Positions 26,479 to 35,904 of a DNA stretch of 64,000 nucleotides are shown piece by piece. The stretch is from positions 1 to 64,000 of the forward strand of contig JAZOUD010000143.1 in the NCBI GenBank assembly GCA_045658005.1, written 5' to 3'. Each line of letters starts with the position of its first letter. Within the stretch, counting starts at the first letter, position 1. A model generated the notes under the pieces. That model was not told the DNA's origin. It did no database searches and worked only from the letters and a program-made list of their open reading frames with translations. Source of the stretch: UBA2862 sp045658005 (GTDB lineage: Bacteria; Bacillota; Clostridia; Christensenellales; Aristaeellaceae). Position numbers and translations under genes: made by a program.

Positions 26479-28761
26479 ATGGTGAAATGCTTCATTGCGA
26501 TTCTGTCCGTGGTGGCGCTTTGGGTTGGGGGCATGGCCTGTGCGGAATCCACTGATGTGATGGAATACAACGGCAGGCGCATCGGCGTGACGACCGGCTC
26601 GATATTCGACGCCATCGTCAAGAAGGATCTGCCTGACGCCGAAGTTGTTTACCTCGACTCTTCCGGAGATATGATCGCCGCCCTGGAGTCCGGCAAGATC
26701 GACGGATTTGTGGTGGATGAACCGGCAGGGCGGCAAATCAGCGCGGAAAACCATCGCGTTACCCTGGCGGACGGATATCTGGAAACCTTTGAATTTGGCT
26801 TTGTACTGCCCAAAACCGACAAGGGAGACACGCTGCTGAAGGAGCTCGACGCATGGCTCGCTTCCATGGAGCAGAGCGGCGCCCTGGACCGGGTATTTGA
26901 AAAATGGCAGTCGCCTTCGGAGGCGGGGAAGACCATGCCCGACTACAGGGCGTTTCCGGCGACGAAGGGAACGCTGACCCTGGCTACCGAGGGCGATTAT
27001 GTGCCCATGAATTACTATCGCGGCCTGGAGGTCGTCGGCGCGGAGGTCGACATCGCGGCACAATTCTGCGAAGCCAACGGCTACGGACTCCAGGTGAAGA
27101 CCATGAGCTTCGACGGCATACTGCCCGCCGTGCAGTCTGGAAAGGTGGATTTTGCCGCGGGCGGCATCACCATCACCGAAGAGCGCCGGGAGAGCGTCAG
27201 CTTCTCGGTGCCCTACTATGCCGGCGGAACGGTGATGCTGGTCCTCAAGGACGATGCCCCGTCTGTCGGGCAGCCGACGGATGGAATCCGCTGGCAGGAT
27301 TACAACGGAAAGACAATCGGCGTCATGGTCGGCCCGATCATGGAGAACGTCGCGAACCAGTTCTTCCCGGACAGCGAGCACCTGCTCTTCAACGGCTACC
27401 CGGACTGCATCGCGGCGCTGCTTTCGAAAAAGATCGACGGCTATCTGGCGGATGAGCCGGAGATGAAATCCACGCACGCGGAGCAGCCGGAGATCGACTA
27501 TATCCACGAGCGCCTGACCGAGAACGAATACTGCTTCGCCTTCCGGAAGAACGACCCGCAGAGCGCGGCGCTGTGCCAGGAGCTGAACGACTTCCTCGCC
27601 AGAAGCCGGGAAAACGGCACGATGCAGGAATTGGACGACATCTGGTTTGGCAACGACGAAGACAGGAAGGTCGTCAATATGGACGACCTGACGGGAACAA
27701 ACGGGACCGTCAGGGTCGTCACCACGGCGACGGACATGCCCTATTCGTACATCAGGGACGGGAAAAACGTCGGCTATGATATCGACCTCGTGGTCCGCTT
27801 CTGCCGGGACAGGGGCTATGCCCTGGAGCTGGGGGACGTGGATTTCGCCGGGCGCATCCCCGCCATAGAGTCGGGCAAATACGACTTCACCACCGACATG
27901 AACGTGACGCCGGAGCGCCAGGAGCAGGTGCTCTTTTCCGATCCCACCAGCTATGGCGGCGTCGTGCTGGCGGTTCGAAGCGAGGACCTGGCCGCCGCTG
28001 ACAGCGGCCAGGACACCGAGGCGAAGCCGTCGGCGGCAAAGCCGTTCCTGGACTCGATCCGCGACAGCTTTGTCAAGACGTTTATCCGGGAAAACCGCTA
28101 TAAGCTCTTTATATCCGGTGTGCTGACGACCCTGCAGATCACCCTGCTGTCCATACTCTTCGGCACGCTGCTCGGCTTTGCGCTGTTTATGCTGTGCCGC
28201 AACGGAAACCCAATCGCCAACGGCATAACCCGCTTTTGCATGTGGCTGGTGCAGGGCATGCCGATGGTGGTGCTGCTGATGGTGCTCTACTACGTCATAT
28301 TCGGCACGGTGTCCATCAGCAGCATCCTCGTGGCGGTGATCGGCTTCACATTCACCTTCGGCTCGTCGGTATTCGGTCTTTTGAGGATGGGCGTGGGCGC
28401 GGTGGATGTCGGCCAGTATGAAGCAGCCTGGGCGCTGGGCTATTCCGACCGGCGGACCTTCTTCAAGATCATACTGCCCCAGGCGCTGCCCCACGTACTG
28501 CCGGCCTACAGGGGCGGGATCGTGAGCCTGATCAAGGCCACGGCCATCGTGGGCTACATCGCGGTGCAGGACCTGACCAAGATGGGCGACATCGTGAGGA
28601 GCCGCACCTATGAGGCCTTCTTCCCGTTGATCGCGGTGACCATCATCTATTTTTTGCTGGAGGAGCTGGTTGGCTTGATCGCCAGCCGAATCACCATAAG
28701 CTTTAATCCGAAGCGGCGCAAGGCCGAGCAAATCCTAAAGGGAGTCAAGATCGATGATTAA
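26479..28761 (+). CDS. Amino-acid ABC transporter: multiple SBP segments fused to the permease
   Basis: The protein has 760 residues, with a signal sequence 1-22. Three binding-protein (SBP_bac_3) segments follow. Residues ~30-150 contain only the second half of the fold (GRRIGVTTGSIFDAIV, GFVVDEPAG, FEKWQSP). Residues ~164-390 are a complete SBP. Residues ~408-505 contain only the first half (VRVVTTATDMPYSYIRDG, GKYDFTTDMNVTPERQEQV). A HisM/GlnP-type permease (~545-755) with the EAA loop YEAAWALGYSDRR and SLIKATAIVGYIAVQDL completes it. GlnP-type SBP-permease fusions exist, but half-full-half is unusual. The ATPase gene overlaps the 3' end by 8 bases. Confidence 0.85.
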   Translation: MVKCFIAILSVVALWVGGMACAESTDVMEYNGRRIGVTTGSIFDAIVKKDLPDAEVVYLDSSGDMIAALESGKIDGFVVDEPAGRQISAENHRVTLADGYLETFEFGFVLPKTDKGDTLLKELDAWLASMEQSGALDRVFEKWQSPSEAGKTMPDYRAFPATKGTLTLATEGDYVPMNYYRGLEVVGAEVDIAAQFCEANGYGLQVKTMSFDGILPAVQSGKVDFAAGGITITEERRESVSFSVPYYAGGTVMLVLKDDAPSVGQPTDGIRWQDYNGKTIGVMVGPIMENVANQFFPDSEHLLFNGYPDCIAALLSKKIDGYLADEPEMKSTHAEQPEIDYIHERLTENEYCFAFRKNDPQSAALCQELNDFLARSRENGTMQELDDIWFGNDEDRKVVNMDDLTGTNGTVRVVTTATDMPYSYIRDGKNVGYDIDLVVRFCRDRGYALELGDVDFAGRIPAIESGKYDFTTDMNVTPERQEQVLFSDPTSYGGVVLAVRSEDLAAADSGQDTEAKPSAAKPFLDSIRDSFVKTFIRENRYKLFISGVLTTLQITLLSILFGTLLGFALFMLCRNGNPIANGITRFCMWLVQGMPMVVLLMVLYYVIFGTVSISSILVAVIGFTFTFGSSVFGLLRMGVGAVDVGQYEAAWALGYSDRRTFFKIILPQALPHVLPAYRGGIVSLIKATAIVGYIAVQDLTKMGDIVRSRTYEAFFPLIAVTIIYFLLEELVGLIASRITISFNPKRRKAEQILKGVKIDD

Positions 28762-29845
28762 GATTGAACATCTGAGAAAGGAATACCCGAACGTCGTACC
28801 GCTGGAGGATGTCAGTGTGGAGATCCGCGACGGGGACGTGATCGCCATCATCGGCCCCTCCGGCACGGGCAAGAGCACGCTGCTCAGGTGCATCAACCAG
28901 CTGGAAAAGCCCACGTCGGGCAGGATCTGGGTGGACGATGTGGAAATCACGGACCCGAAGTGCGACATCAACAAGGTCCGGCAGAAGATGGGCATGGTCT
29001 TCCAGAGCTTCAACCTGTTCGGGCACAAGACCGTGATCGAAAACGTCATGATGGCCCCGATGGACCTGCTGGGCAAGGGCAAGCAGGAGGCCTACGACAC
29101 CGGCATGCGCCTGCTGCGCACCGTCGGCCTCGCCGAGAAGGCGCTGAATTATCCCGACGAGCTGTCCGGCGGGCAGAAGCAGCGCATCGCCATCGCCCGC
29201 ACGCTGGCCATGGACCCGGGCGTGATCCTGCTGGATGAGCCGACCAGCGCCCTGGACCCGACGATGGTGGGGGAGGTGCAGGCGGTCATCCGCGACCTGG
29301 CCAAGACGGGTAAGACCATGATGATCGTCACCCACGAAATGCGCTTTGCCCGGGCCATCAGCAACCGGGTGTTCTACATGGACGAGGGCTGCATCTATGA
29401 GGATGGCTCGCCGGAGCAGGTCTTTGAAGCCCCGAAGCGGGAAAAGACGCGCCGGTTTGTGCAGCGCCTCAAGGTGCTGGAGCTGAACATCGAGAGCCGG
29501 GATTACGACTTCTTCGGCATGGCCTCCCAGATCGAGGCCTACTGCAACAAAAACCAGATTCCGCCCCGGCTGGCCAATCACGTACAACTGACCTTCGAGG
29601 AGGCGGTGCAGCAGCTGATCGGCGTCGTGAAGGAGCCGCGCATACAGGCCGTCTGCGAGTACTCCGAGGCGACGGAGGCCGCGGAATGGCGGATTCGCTA
29701 CGGCGGGGCACAGCTGGACGTGACCCAGGCGGGCGATGAAGTGTCCCTCAGGGTGCTCAAGGGCATGACCGAGGGCATGCAGTACGACTGGACGGAGGAC
29801 GAGGCGCTGCCCAACAGGCTGTGCATGCGCGTAAAGAGCAACTGA
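28754..29845 (+). CDS. Amino-acid ABC transporter ATP-binding protein with extra C-terminal domain
   Basis: The protein has 363 residues. A standard polar amino-acid ATPase (GlnQ/HisP type) occupies ~1-240: Walker A GPSGTGKST, Q-loop MVFQSFNLF, signature LSGGQKQRIAIAR, Walker B VILLDEPTSALDP and the His of VTHEMRFA. Typical family length is ~245. The extra ~115 residues (ESRDYDFFGMASQIEAYC, then LANHVQLTFEEAVQQLIG) are not part of the family; the pattern loosely recalls an anti-sigma/HATPase N-box, but the ATP-lid is not clear. A sensory or regulatory role is inferred. It overlaps the permease fusion gene by 8 bases. Confidence 0.88.
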   Translation: MIKIEHLRKEYPNVVPLEDVSVEIRDGDVIAIIGPSGTGKSTLLRCINQLEKPTSGRIWVDDVEITDPKCDINKVRQKMGMVFQSFNLFGHKTVIENVMMAPMDLLGKGKQEAYDTGMRLLRTVGLAEKALNYPDELSGGQKQRIAIARTLAMDPGVILLDEPTSALDPTMVGEVQAVIRDLAKTGKTMMIVTHEMRFARAISNRVFYMDEGCIYEDGSPEQVFEAPKREKTRRFVQRLKVLELNIESRDYDFFGMASQIEAYCNKNQIPPRLANHVQLTFEEAVQQLIGVVKEPRIQAVCEYSEATEAAEWRIRYGGAQLDVTQAGDEVSLRVLKGMTEGMQYDWTEDEALPNRLCMRVKSN

Positions 29846-29866
29846 AGGCATTCAAGAGCGGAATAT

Positions 29867-29907
29867 GGCGAGGCCACCGGCCCGGCGACGGGTCTGGTGG
29901 CCTCGCC
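29867..29907 (+). terminator. Hairpin terminator after the amino-acid ABC operon
   Basis: GGCGAGGCCACC (29867-29878) pairs perfectly with GGTGGCCTCGCC (29896-29907). Only a short GTTTCTGG follows, so the T tract is weak. Confidence 0.65.
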
Positions 29908-30256
29908 GTTTCTGGGGCGCCGAGACCGGCCAAAACGCGGGATTGCGTAACAAAATCGCATAGAACTTTTCCAAAACTCAATGTGACAATCTGGAACCTC
30001 CTATTGTAAATGGCGGTGAAATGTGCGTAGAATGGAATGGATTGTGTATTTTTTTTCGCCGCGAAAACGGGAAACAGTAATCGCGAAATTATCGCCCTGA
30101 CGATCGGCGCGACGCTGATGTTCATCCTATGCGTCAAAGGCCGAATACTATAAAAGAACGGGTTTGACAGGCGGAGCATGAGATGATTTTTCCCCTCCTG
30201 TTCAGTTGAATTATAACGAAAATTGTCACATCTATCAATCATATTTTCGGGATTTC
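29908..30256 (+). other. AT-rich gap without a recognised gene
   Basis: I see no credible coding sequence on either strand. A possible second promoter is TTGTAA (30004-30009), an 18-base spacer and TAGAAT (30028-30033), followed by eight T at 30050-30057. It could give a long leader for the GH13 gene or a small RNA; no defined RNA fold was recognised. Confidence 0.35.
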
Positions 30257-30286
30257 TTCACAAGAGTCGCGGGAATATGCTATAAA
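30257..30286 (+). promoter_or_regulatory. Extended -10 promoter of the GH13 gene
   Basis: TTCACA (30257-30262), an 18-base spacer and TATAAA (30281-30286) preceded by TGC. Confidence 0.5.
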
Positions 30287-30379
30287 ATAATAGATATATA
30301 AGACTTTTTTCTGTTGCACAGTGTCTCACCCTGAGTTTGCGGGTGTTCAGTCGGATATGAGTTGCTTTGGAGGACTTTC

Positions 30380-32437
30380 ATGAATCAACCTTATAACGAA
30401 CAGGACATGCTTTTCTCTTCCATCTTCAGCGACGGCACCGGGCTGTTCAGGCAGCCCCCGGAGCCTGAGCCGGGCGATTATGTCGCCGTTCGCATGCGCA
30501 TTCAAAAGGGCGCGGATGTGACCGTCACGCTGCTCAGGGGCTTTCCCACGGTCATGGGGCATATGTCCAAATACGACAGCGACGATGCCTTTGACTGGTA
30601 TGAAGCCAAGATCTATTGCCGCGAGGCGCCGGTGTTCTATTCCTTTCTGATCAAGTGGGGAGACAGGACCATCCATTATGATCGGCTGGGTCCGCGCTGG
30701 GTGGACGGCGTGCCCTCATCGGTTCCGACGGGGGCCTTCCAGGTGATTCCCGGCTTCCACGTGCCCCAGTGGGCCAGGGGGGCGCTCCAATACCAGATCC
30801 TGCCGGACCGCTTCAGGAAGGGCAATCCTGACAGCGACGTGCTCGACCGGGAATACTGGTATGCGCGCAATTACATACGCCACGCCCGCTCCTGGGACGC
30901 CATGCCCGAAGCGGACGACTACCGCTGTCACTACGGCGGCGACCTCGTTGGCGTCCTGGAAAAGCTGGATTATCTACAGTCCCTCGGCGTGGAGGTCATA
31001 TACCTTAACCCCATATTCGTCTCCCCGTCGCCCCACAAGTACGATACGCAGGATTACGACTATGTCGATCCGCACCTGACCGTCATACCCCAGGATGAGG
31101 GGGAGGCGCTGGCCCCGGGTGACGCCGACAATGCCCGCGCGACGCGCTACAGGAACCGCACCACCAATCGGGTCAACCTGGAGGCCAGCAACGCCTGGTT
31201 CGCGAATTTTTGCCAGGAGGTCCACCGGCGGGGCATGCGGATCATACTGGACGGCGTGTTCAATCACTGCGGCTCCTTCGCGCGCTGGATGAATCGGGAG
31301 GGCGTATATGGCAAATCCGTGGGCGCCTTCAAGGACTCGAAGAGTCCCTATCGGGGATATTTCAACTTCCGGGACGCCAAGGATTACCACTGCTGGTGGG
31401 ACATCGAGACGCTGCCCAAGCTCTACTATGAGCAATCCAACCAGCTCTGCGAGGAGATCTTCCGCGTGGCTGAGAAGTGGGTCTCGCCGCCCTACAGCGT
31501 GGACGGTTGGCGGTTGGACGTCGCCGCCGACCTGGGCCAGACGCCGGAGTTCAACCACCTGTTCTGGAAGGCGTTCCGCCGCAGGGTGAAGGCCGTGAAC
31601 CCCGATGTGCTGATCATCGCGGAGCACTATGGCAATCCGGCACCGTGGCTTTGCGGCGACGAGTGGGATACCGTGATGAACTACGACGCCTTCATGGACC
31701 CGCTGTCCTACTTCCTGACCGGCGTGGAGAAGCATTCCGAATCCCGCCGGGACGACCTCTACCAGAACGGCATGGCGTTTTTCGGCACCATCTTCGAGGC
31801 CATGTCCCACATGCCAACCGCCTCGGTCTACTGCGCCATGGACGAGCTGGACAACCACGACCACAGCCGATTCATGACGCGCACCAACGGCCGCGTCGGA
31901 CGGCTGCACACCGTGGGCGCCAGGGCCGCCGACGAGGACATACACCCCGAGGTGTTCCGGGAGGCGGTGGTCATACAGATGACCTGGCCCGGCGCGCCGA
32001 CGATCTACTATGGCGACGAGACGGGGCTCACAGGCTGGACGGACCCGGACAACCGCAGGACCTACCCCTGGGGACATGAGGACGCGTCGCTGATCGCGTT
32101 CTTCAGGGCGCTGGCAAAGCTCCGGGAGGATCTGCCGGCGCTGCGCGACGGCAGTGTAAAGCCCCTGTGCGCGGGCTACGGCTATATCGCCTATGCCCGG
32201 TTTGACGCCGAAAACACGGTGATCGTGGCCTGCAACAACTCCGAACGGCCCATGCCCCTCGACCTTCCCCTCCGGGATCTGGGCATCGCCGACGATACCC
32301 CCCTGCTGGCCCGGCTGTCCACCACCGAAGACGGCTACGACACGCAGAGTACCTTGGCGGGCACTGTGGCCGGGGGGATACTTCGCTTCGCCTTGCCCGC
32401 GCACAGCGCCTCGATACTCACGCCGAAAAAAGCGTGA
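30380..32437 (+). CDS. GH13 alpha-amylase-family enzyme (neopullulanase/cyclomaltodextrinase-like)
   Basis: The protein has 685 residues; ATG 30380 follows TTGGAGG. An N-terminal beta-domain (~25-130, with YSFLIKWGDRTIHYDRLGP) precedes the catalytic barrel: GVEVIYLNPIF, LDGVFNHCG (region I), GWRLDVAAD (region II, nucleophile Asp), LIIAEHYG (region III, acid Glu) and ELDNHDHSR (region IV, stabilising Asp). A beta-sandwich C-terminal domain follows. The N-domain points to neopullulanase/maltogenic-amylase-type enzymes acting on maltodextrins or cyclodextrins. No signal peptide is seen, so the enzyme is cytoplasmic and fits with glgB in glycogen or maltodextrin turnover. Confidence 0.9.
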   Translation: MNQPYNEQDMLFSSIFSDGTGLFRQPPEPEPGDYVAVRMRIQKGADVTVTLLRGFPTVMGHMSKYDSDDAFDWYEAKIYCREAPVFYSFLIKWGDRTIHYDRLGPRWVDGVPSSVPTGAFQVIPGFHVPQWARGALQYQILPDRFRKGNPDSDVLDREYWYARNYIRHARSWDAMPEADDYRCHYGGDLVGVLEKLDYLQSLGVEVIYLNPIFVSPSPHKYDTQDYDYVDPHLTVIPQDEGEALAPGDADNARATRYRNRTTNRVNLEASNAWFANFCQEVHRRGMRIILDGVFNHCGSFARWMNREGVYGKSVGAFKDSKSPYRGYFNFRDAKDYHCWWDIETLPKLYYEQSNQLCEEIFRVAEKWVSPPYSVDGWRLDVAADLGQTPEFNHLFWKAFRRRVKAVNPDVLIIAEHYGNPAPWLCGDEWDTVMNYDAFMDPLSYFLTGVEKHSESRRDDLYQNGMAFFGTIFEAMSHMPTASVYCAMDELDNHDHSRFMTRTNGRVGRLHTVGARAADEDIHPEVFREAVVIQMTWPGAPTIYYGDETGLTGWTDPDNRRTYPWGHEDASLIAFFRALAKLREDLPALRDGSVKPLCAGYGYIAYARFDAENTVIVACNNSERPMPLDLPLRDLGIADDTPLLARLSTTEDGYDTQSTLAGTVAGGILRFALPAHSASILTPKKA

Positions 32438-32452
32438 CGGGAACAGGGAAGC

Positions 32453-32488
32453 CAATCGCCTTCCGCATGGATTCGCGGAAGGCGATTG
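32453..32488 (+). terminator. Hairpin terminator after the GH13 gene
   Basis: A 14-base perfect stem, CAATCGCCTTCCGC (32453-32466) with 32475-32488, and an 8-base loop, followed by TGATTTAAG. No long T tract. Confidence 0.6.
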
Positions 32489-32643
32489 TGATTTAAGCCA
32501 TCCTTCACAGCCTGCACATGCAACGGGCAACAGAAATGTTAATTTTGGCGAAAATACTAATTTTCCAGAGATTGTCAACTCAATTGTGATATAAAGAAAA
32601 GGGTATTTCATTCCATCATCATCATAGAAACGGAGAGATCAAC

Positions 32644-33618
32644 GTGAGAAGAGCATTGACGGTCATATTGGCCCTTCTGCTGGCCTTTTCATTCGGCGCG
32701 CATGCGGAGACGGTAGCGCCGGCCGAAACGGAAGCGCCGGCTGAAACGGAAGCGCAAGACGAAACGGAAGCGCCGACCTATGACGGCAACCTCATCATCG
32801 AGGACGGGTTGCCCCAGCCGATGCTGAACATGGTCGAATTTAACGATCCCTATGTCAACGATAAGGACAACGGCATACTGCGCTTCTGCGTGTACGTTGA
32901 AACCGACAACGACACCGACAACGACGGCAAGGCCGACCTGGTGAAGGCGCTGGTGGAAATTCCCCGTTCGGCGGCGGAGGGCGTCTACAAGGCGGCGGCG
33001 ATTTATGATCCCACCCCTTATGCTGCAGGCACCTACTCGGACAAGGATGCTCACAGGTCCTACACCTCGCTCTACGTGGAGGAGCCCTTCAACTACGACG
33101 ACCTGTACCGGGAATGCGAAAAGCGCACGCCGGAGGGGGAACTCACCACGCTGGAGCACGCGGAGACCGCCGATCCCGCTGAATGGATCTATACCGTGCC
33201 CATCTCCGGCGCACGGAGCTATCCATGGGCCTCTGGATACGACTACTACCTGGTGCGGGGATACGCCATTGTCATGGCCTGCGGCATCGGCACCTACGGC
33301 TCCGAAGGCTTTGAGCTTTGCGGCACCCACCTGGAGCGGGACAGCCACAGTGCCGTGGTGGAATGGCTGACCGGCGACCGGGTGGCCTATGTCGACAAGA
33401 CCAGCAACATCACCATCAAGGCCGACTGGTGCAACGGCAAGGTGGCCATGACCGGCGTCTCCTACGGCGGCACCCTGCCCTTCTCGGTGGCCACCACCGG
33501 CGTCAAGGGCCTGGAGACCATTGTCCCCATCGCGGGCATCGCCAGCTGGTACGACTATACCAACAGCTTTACCGTGGACAATGCGGCGATCCGGGTCATG
33601 ATGCCCGTAAAACCGTAA
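32644..33618 (+). pseudogene. Exported X-Pro dipeptidyl-peptidase-like (S15) protein, C-terminally truncated
   Basis: The protein has 324 residues and starts at GTG 32644 after GGAGAGATC. A signal peptide (1-21) is followed by a short repeat of APAETE units and then the N-terminal part of a PepX/CocE-family serine peptidase: GILRFCVYVETDNDTDNDG, YPWASGYDYYLVRGYAIVM and the nucleophile elbow GVSYGGTLPF. The family then needs an Asp and a His further on. Here the reading frame turns to unrelated sequence after GIASWYDYTNS (~33570) and stops at 33618. Full-length relatives are about 600-800 aa, so this is a 3' truncation, and activity is very unlikely. Confidence 0.7.
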
Positions 33619-33653
33619 AAAAAGCCGATGGCGAATAAAGAAGGAGGGATTAT

Positions 33654-34549
33654 TTGTCCAATCACCGTCAATCGACGAGAATCAGGATACTGGTGCCTCT
33701 GTTCATCGGCTTTCTTGTGATGACCCTGGCCTTCATAACCATCAGCTATGTCGAATTCAGGGCCTATACGATCGATGATTGCGTCAATTACGCCTATGGC
33801 CTGAACAGCCTGATCGCGGATGACCTTGACATCGACCACATCAACGACTATATCGAAAAGGGCCGCGCCCATCCGGACTATGAAGCCATCGAGCAGCATC
33901 TCTACAAGCTGCGCGACGCCTATCCGGACATCGTGTTCCTCTACGTTTACCAGATCCGGGCATACTGTTCTTCCTGTTCGTCATCATCGTCATCGTCGTC
34001 GTCAGCGTGCTGGCGACGGACAAGGGCATCGTCAAGCCGATGTGTCGGCTGGAGCGCCGGGCCTACCGGGATACGCTCACGGGGCTTCAGAACAGGACCG
34101 CCTACTATGAGTACAACCAGACCCTGGACAAGCGCATTGCGGATGGTACGGCGGATTTCTCCATCCTCATGGTGGATGTCAATTTCCTCAAACGCATGAA
34201 CGACACGCACGGCCATGAAAAGGGCAACGAATACTTGAAGAACGCGGCAGAGCTGATTTCACGGGTCTTTGGGGAAGAAATGACCTATCGAACCGGCGGC
34301 GATAAATTCGTGGTGATCGCGGATGGCGAGGCGCAGCAGAGGACGGGGGAACAGATTCGCCGTTTCAAGGCGGAAATGGCGGCGCTCCAGGACACGGACG
34401 GCCTCCAGCCCTGGCAGAAGATCTCCGCGGCCGTCGGCATTGCGGCCTATGACCGCAGCGTCGACACATGCACGGAGGACGTGCTCAAGCGCGCCGACGC
34501 CGCCATGTATCAGGACAAGGTGGCCATGAAGGCCCAGAGAAGGGACTGA
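33654..34549 (+). pseudogene. Membrane GGDEF protein, broken by a deletion/frameshift
   Basis: A TTG start (33654) with AAGGAGGG gives an N-terminal helix (LVPLFIGFLVMTLAFIT) and an extracellular segment to ~33955. The frame then changes: the second frame supplies a second helix (ILFFLFVIIVIVVVSV, from 33962) and a GGDEF domain to 34549 (DTLTGLQNRTAYYEYN, MVDVNFLKRMNDTHGHEKG). The sensor part is shorter than usual, so sequence between the helices seems deleted. The active-site loop reads GGDKF instead of GGDEF, so it would not be a normal diguanylate cyclase even if repaired. A stable transcript from the PepX remnant could run into it. Confidence 0.7.
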
Positions 34550-34552
34550 CGG

Positions 34553-35482
34553 TCAGATGAACATCGAGGTCTGCCCGTCGATCCAGGAGGCCTGGGGCAC
34601 GTCGTGGATCCGGTCTCCCTCCATGTAGTTCCCGATCAGGAAGGGCGATTCGGGGTCGTGCAGCCGGCTCTGCGCCAGCACGACCCCGGGCTCGGCGTTG
34701 GCGTAGCAGTACCTGCACAGATGCCGGCAGGTGTTGTAGGCGCCGATATCGCATGCGAGGTAGCACGCGCATTCCGCGCGTGCGCCTTTTCTTTTGGGCG
34801 CGTTGAGGCGCTTGTCGATGGCGCGTTCATAGTCGCTTATGCGCATGCAGCCGCCGCAGTCCGCGCCGTAGGCGGCGAGGGCGTCGCCTTCGGCGCAGGG
34901 CTTTACCGTCATGCCCCGCACGCCCGCCATCTCAACGATGGCCTTGCCCAGCGCCAACCGCTGCGCCTTGGGCACCTCCCGCGCTTCGGGAAAGTTGCGC
35001 CTCACCTTCGGGTAGAGATCGATGAAGCTGATCACGACGGTGCGCGTGCAGCCCTCCAGCGCGCGCGCCATCTTCTCAAAGGCGCGAAGGTGATAGTCCA
35101 CGGTATAGCGCTCCGACAACAGGATCGGGTCGTAGCGCCAGCCGATGGAATGGATGCCGACCAGGTCTGAAAGCCGCTTGAAATCGTCGAGGAGGCGGTG
35201 CTTGTCCGGCACGTTGGGCTCGATATCCCTGCCGTAGGGCGTCAGCGTGACGAACCAGTACTGGCCGTATGGGCGCAGCAAGGGCATGTGGGGAAACATC
35301 GGTGCGGGATTCTTCGTACAAAAGCCGATCACGTCCACCACCGAAGGGTCGAGGCGATAGCGGCTGACCTGTTGCGGGTCATAGGGGTTGCGCACGCAGA
35401 CAAAGCCGGCCCTCAGGCGGTTGGCAAACCATTCGGAATAGAAGGCGGGAATGTCTGTGCGCTGTCCCGTATTGATGATCAT
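34553..35482 (-). CDS. DUF1848-family protein
   Basis: The protein has 310 residues. I chose ATG 35482 after AAGAGGT; an upstream open stretch to 35572 is not needed. The N-terminus MIINTGQRTDIPAFYSEWF, IGFCTKNPAPM, YWFVTLTPYGRDIEPNVP and HSIGWRYDPILL are DUF1848 hallmarks. The C-terminal Cys cluster (GADCGGCMRI, ECACYLACDIGAYNTCRHLCRYCYAN) holds about nine cysteines and suggests an Fe-S cluster. The family is widespread in anaerobes and of unknown function; a radical-SAM-like or photolyase-adjacent role has not been shown. It is convergent with the broken GGDEF gene. Confidence 0.85.
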   Translation of the reverse strand: MIINTGQRTDIPAFYSEWFANRLRAGFVCVRNPYDPQQVSRYRLDPSVVDVIGFCTKNPAPMFPHMPLLRPYGQYWFVTLTPYGRDIEPNVPDKHRLLDDFKRLSDLVGIHSIGWRYDPILLSERYTVDYHLRAFEKMARALEGCTRTVVISFIDLYPKVRRNFPEAREVPKAQRLALGKAIVEMAGVRGMTVKPCAEGDALAAYGADCGGCMRISDYERAIDKRLNAPKRKGARAECACYLACDIGAYNTCRHLCRYCYANAEPGVVLAQSRLHDPESPFLIGNYMEGDRIHDVPQASWIDGQTSMFI

Positions 35483-35649
35483 GGGATACCTCTTTTGATA
35501 AATGGTGATTTGTCGGCAATCTGATTTCGACATCGGCTGTTGATATTCCTGCATATTATTCGGGCGCTTCAATAGTTACAGCTCGGGGTGTCGAATCTGA
35601 GTGGTAACGTGCAAATAACATCATTGCTTGTAGTTAACTAACTTATCAC

Positions 35650-35678
35650 TTGACAGAGTTACTAATATGTGTTAACAT
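35650..35678 (+). promoter_or_regulatory. Sigma-A promoter of the cobalamin-riboswitch operon
   Basis: A perfect TTGACA (35650-35655), a 17-base spacer and TAACAT (35673-35678), about 25 bases before the aptamer. Confidence 0.62.
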
Positions 35679-35699
35679 AATATTGTCACAATTGCATAG

Positions 35700-35862
35700 A
35701 TGTCACAGGTGACCTTTCCCAGGAAGGGCTGAAAAAGGAAGCGGGTGAGAATCCCGCGCGGGGCCGCCGCTGTATTTGGAGAGCAGAAGCCAACAGGTCA
35801 CTGGTCGAACGACCGGGAAGACGGCGGATGCGATGACCCATGAGCCAGAAGACTTGCCTGTG
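35700..35862 (+). promoter_or_regulatory. Cobalamin riboswitch (aptamer)
   Basis: The conserved elements appear in order: CACAGGTGACC, GGGCTGAAAAAGGAAGC, GGTGAGAATCCCGC, GGGGCCGCCGCTGTA, CAGGTCACTGG, GACCGGGAAGACGG, and the B12 box GAGCCAGAAGACTTGCC (35842-35858). This is the standard B12 aptamer layout that senses cobalamins and lowers expression when they are plentiful. It sits between the promoter and the AstE/AspA-like gene. The exact cobalamin form (adenosyl or methyl/aquo) is not decided from sequence. Confidence 0.92.
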
Positions 35863-35904
35863 CCTGATTTAACATTCGCTTCACGGATCTCTGAAGCCCG
35901 GATG

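Noticed and set aside
34001..34030. Poly-Ser-like run in the first frame of the GGDEF gene
   Set aside because: It is an out-of-frame reading of the second membrane helix, not a real serine repeat.
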